NCBI RefSeq assembly: GCF_026127265.1
Contig: NZ_WWFG01000002.1
Location: forward strand, 2,356,001 to 2,420,000
Length of the DNA stretch: 64,000 bases
Direction of reading: 5' to 3'
DNA from: Nostoc sp. KVJ3
GTDB taxonomy: Bacteria > Cyanobacteriota > Cyanobacteriia > Cyanobacteriales > Nostocaceae
Below are positions 61,772-64,000 of this stretch, piece after piece; within the stretch, counting starts at the first letter, position 1, and every line of letters begins with the position of its first letter. The notes beneath the pieces were generated by a model that was given only the letters and a program-made list of their open reading frames with translations, did not search any database and was not told the origin of the DNA. Both the position numbers and the translations under genes were made by a program.

Positions 61772-62659
61772 ATGCCTATCCAAACTATTGGTATTTTAAG
61801 CCCAGGTGATATGGGACAGGCGATCGCAGCTGTTCTCAATCAAAATGGATTGAAAACTATTGCTGCTCTAGACAATCGCAGTGAACGAACTCGGCAATTA
61901 GCAGCCGCAGCCAACATTCAAGATGTGGGTTCTCTGACGCAACTGGTAATTGAATCTGATGTAATTTTGTCAGTTTTAGTCCCCGCAGCCGCCACAGAAG
62001 CAGCGAATCTTGTAGCTGAGGCGATCGCTAATGTTGGCAAACAGATTATTTATGTTGATTGTAATGCGATCGCACCCCAAAAAGTTATAAATATCGCCCA
62101 ACTCATCGAATCAGTGGGCGGAATATTTGTAGATGCATCAATCATTGGCCCACCACCACGAATTCCCAACCGTACCCGCATATACACATCAGGAAAACAA
62201 GCAAATCAACTGCAACAACTGCGAGAGCATGGCTTGGATGTGCGGGTAATTGGTGATGAAATTGGTCAGGCTTCGGGGTTGAAAATGTCCTATGCAGCCC
62301 TGACAAAAGGACTTACAGCAATTAGCACAGAATTACTGATTGCAGCCCATCGTTTAGGCTTGGATAAAGAACTATGGGATGAAGTATCTACTAGCCAAAA
62401 AGAACTGGCTAACATCTTAACCCGTTCCATTCCAACCATGACACCCAAAGCCCATCGTTGGGTAGGAGAAATGGAAGAAATTGCAGAAACCTTTAAAGAG
62501 TTAGGTCTAACTGAGCGCATTTTTCACGGAGCAGCCGACGTTTACCGTTTGGTGAAAGAAACCTCTTTGGGTAAGGAAACACCAGAAGAATGCAATAGCG
62601 ATCGCCCCTTGAATGAAATCATCACAATCCTCTCCAATGAAGCAATCTCTGACACCTAA
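61772..62659 (+). CDS. 6-phosphogluconate dehydrogenase-like NAD(P)-binding protein (DUF1932)
   Basis: The 295-residue protein has an N-terminal Rossmann domain with a GILSPGDMGQAIA variant of the dinucleotide motif, VILSVLVPAAATEAAN near 70, and the family's DASIIGPPPR segment (about 125). The C-terminal helical DUF1932 domain includes ASGLKMSYAALTKGLTAIST. It should oxidise a beta-hydroxy acid with NAD(P), like hydroxyisobutyrate or tartronate-type dehydrogenases. It sits 116 bases after the CRISPR array and 21 bases before the O-methyltransferase gene, so the two form an operon. Substrate unknown. Confidence 0.87.
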   Translation: MPIQTIGILSPGDMGQAIAAVLNQNGLKTIAALDNRSERTRQLAAAANIQDVGSLTQLVIESDVILSVLVPAAATEAANLVAEAIANVGKQIIYVDCNAIAPQKVINIAQLIESVGGIFVDASIIGPPPRIPNRTRIYTSGKQANQLQQLREHGLDVRVIGDEIGQASGLKMSYAALTKGLTAISTELLIAAHRLGLDKELWDEVSTSQKELANILTRSIPTMTPKAHRWVGEMEEIAETFKELGLTERIFHGAADVYRLVKETSLGKETPEECNSDRPLNEIITILSNEAISDT

Positions 62660-62680
62660 TCGGAAAAAAGCGACAATCTT

Positions 62681-63355
62681 ATGACTCAAGAGCAATGGAC
62701 TGCGGTTGATAGTTACTTTACCGATTTGCTTGTGCCGCCCGACCCCGCACTAGAAGCGGCTCTCCAGACCAGCGCTGCTGCCGGACTGCCACCGCACAAC
62801 GTTTCACCCAACCAGGGCAAGCTACTGCTGCTGTTAGCGCAAATCCAAGGAGCGCGAACCATCTTAGAAATTGGCACGCTGGGCGGCTACAGTACTATCT
62901 GGCTGGCGCGGGCGTTACCCAGTGATGGCCGTCTGATTACGCTGGAAGCTGACCCAAAGCACGCCGCAGTCGCCCGTGCCAACATTGCCCACGCTGGTCT
63001 AGCCGATATCGTTGACCTCCGCCTTGGACAGGCACTCTCTACCCTGCCACAGATTGCCGCCGAAGCTAACAGTCCATTTGACTTGATATTCATTGATGCC
63101 GACAAGCCAAACAATCCCGATTACTTCAGATGGGCGCTCAAGCTTTCCCGTCGCGGCAGCCTAATCATCGCCGATAATGTCGTACGGAACGGAGCGGTGG
63201 TTGATGCCACCAGCAGCGATCCTAGCGTTCAAGGGGTGCGTCGCTTCAACGAACTGCTTGCTTCTGAGCCACGTGTCAGCGCTACGGCAATCCAGACCGT
63301 GGGCAGCAAAGGATACGACGGTTTTGCGATCGCCATTGTCACCGTTGACCAATAG
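62681..63355 (+). CDS. Class I SAM-dependent O-methyltransferase (COMT/CCoAOMT type)
   Basis: The 224-residue protein matches the caffeoyl-CoA O-methyltransferase family: LEIGTLGGYSTIWLARAL (motif I, about 63-80), LITLEADPKHAAVARAN near 86, FDLIFIDADKPNNPDYF (about 134-150, metal/acid site) and a LIIADNVVRNGAVVD strand. It transfers a methyl group to a catechol-like hydroxyl with divalent metal. Its codon use is clearly more G/C-rich than its neighbours, suggesting acquisition by transfer. It is co-transcribed with the upstream dehydrogenase. Substrate unknown. Confidence 0.9.
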   Translation: MTQEQWTAVDSYFTDLLVPPDPALEAALQTSAAAGLPPHNVSPNQGKLLLLLAQIQGARTILEIGTLGGYSTIWLARALPSDGRLITLEADPKHAAVARANIAHAGLADIVDLRLGQALSTLPQIAAEANSPFDLIFIDADKPNNPDYFRWALKLSRRGSLIIADNVVRNGAVVDATSSDPSVQGVRRFNELLASEPRVSATAIQTVGSKGYDGFAIAIVTVDQ

Positions 63356-63516
63356 ACATTAACAATTTGTAATTATTTCTTGAGCCAAGATTCAGTAAAT
63401 TTATTGCTGAATTTCTGGAATTACTCTAGAATTACCTAAACTGCCTAAGTACAAATCGCAGCGTCTTTCCAACTGCTAATGTCATAAACCAAAAATAGCA
63501 ATAGGTCGTTATTCGA

Positions 63517-63618
63517 TCAGTCTTGGGAACGATTTTGAGGGAACAGATAAGCGATCGCAGCGTAACCCGAAACACTGAGCAAACTAACCAAAAAAGCAGC
63601 CAAAACAAAAGTAGACAT
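63517..63618 (-). CDS. Small single-helix membrane peptide, 33 aa
   Basis: ATG 63618 encodes MSTFVLAAFLVSLLSVSGYA followed by AIAYLFPQNRSQD, one hydrophobic helix with a short polar tail. The length resembles the tiny subunits of photosynthetic complexes, but I cannot match it to a known one. There is a HIP1 site inside. The coding sense is suggested by the clean helix, but the ORF is short and lacks a clear ribosome site. Confidence 0.4.
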   Translation of the reverse strand: MSTFVLAAFLVSLLSVSGYAAIAYLFPQNRSQD

Positions 63619-63923
63619 ATACAATTCTACCCAAATGCCAAATAAATTTTAGATTCCATACAATTCCAAAATCTCGACACCCATCAAAAAAAACAAGATT
63701 TTGGATTAGTCCGCTTGAATTAAGGTTTGATCCTCTCTAACTCCCCTTTTTTAAGGAGGGAATAAAGCCCCCTTTTTAAGGGGGGTTGGGGGGATCTTCC
63801 GAAGCAAAATATCATTAATAGCAAGCGAATTGAATTTTGCATACTTTCAAATTAACAATTGGGTATGACACAGCCGTGACTACCTTGTGTCAATACCTTG
63901 TATCCCAAGGGTTTTGGCTTAAC
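63619..63923. other. Spacer with a C/G-tract palindrome
   Basis: Positions 63729-63797 are a palindrome of the C-tract type (CCCCTTTTTTAAGGAGGG, CCCCCTTTTTAAGGGGGGTT) like the interiors of the elements near 2400 and 19950. There is no gene. Confidence 0.55.
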
Positions 63924-64000
63924 TCAAGCTAAAGGTAGAAAAAATCTAAAGGTGCTGCCAACTCCCAACTTGCTTTCTACCTGAATCTTACCGCCTTGTA
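63924..64000 (-). CDS. C-terminal end of a histidine kinase, cut by window edge
   Basis: The last 25 codons are open on the minus strand and read QGGKIQVESKLGVGSTFRFF followed by LPLA and a stop at 63924-63926. This is the typical end of the HATPase domain (HGGKI.VESE.G.GSTF.F.LPL). The rest is outside the window, so domains and partners are unknown. Confidence 0.85.
   Translation of the reverse strand, partial: QGGKIQVESKLGVGSTFRFFLPLA

Overview
The window looks like chromosomal DNA of a filamentous, probably heterocyst-forming cyanobacterium (Nostoc / Tolypothrix / Calothrix-like). The reasons are the abundant HIP1 octamer GCGATCGC, a Psb32 photosystem II repair gene, a stand-alone groEL behind a CIRCE operator, an rnpB gene with an A/T-rich repeat inserted in it, an SLH-type porin, and heptameric short tandem repeats. 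Genes are mostly single or in short operons on both strands, separated by long spacers full of small palindromic elements.

Layout. 1-7 kb: partial acyl-CoA dehydrogenase, surE, psb32, a DUF4346 protein, a relic of fni and a LamG-patatin fusion. 7.5-15 kb: signalling block with a solute-binding lipoprotein followed by a Cache-HAMP-GGDEF cyclase, a FemAB-like acyltransferase, a RibD-type reductase and a hybrid-free histidine kinase. 15.3-19.4 kb: three-gene exported cassette (TPR-trypsin protease, secreted protein, membrane protein) behind a 12-unit, 21-bp minisatellite. 20-31.7 kb: housekeeping genes (Gfo/Idh/MocA oxidoreductase with a GEQ tract, rnc, rnpB, corA, groL with CIRCE, a WecA/MraY-like transferase, fabG, thioredoxin). 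32.5-34.3 kb: two adjacent decayed genes, one coiled-coil and one GUN4. 34.7-46.5 kb: porin, proA, a beta-solenoid-like exported protein, mazG, DUF2227, tRNA-Val, eda and two L,D-transpeptidases. 46.5-51.5 kb: tnpB and higB relics, an Hsp70-like gene, two coiled-coil proteins, a winged-helix-like ORF and a 5'-shortened WYL gene. 52-57.6 kb: polysaccharide deacetylase, aspartoacylase, a complete IS1634-type insertion sequence and a glutathionyl-hydroquinone reductase. 57.65-61.66 kb: two CRISPR loci of opposite orientation, a one-spacer mini-array and a 48-repeat array, with no cas genes in the window. 61.8-64 kb: a 6PGDH-like dehydrogenase, an O-methyltransferase, a tiny membrane ORF and the C-terminus of a histidine kinase.

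The strongest signal not explained by ordinary genes is layered small-element mobility. At least three families of non-autonomous elements can be delimited with terminal inverted repeats and target duplications: a 164-bp family with 10-11 bp duplications, a 160-210-bp family flanked by TAA, and an about 89-bp family flanked by TA. One element sits inside another, one has split a gene, and further small palindromes sit inside them. The decayed genes (fni, DUF2887/DUF4351, coiled-coil/GUN4 pair, tnpB/higB) cluster around such sequences. I see no convincing complete new defence system. The best candidates for unusual biology are the TPR-protease cassette, the patatin fusion, the Hsp70/coiled-coil group and the paired CRISPR loci.
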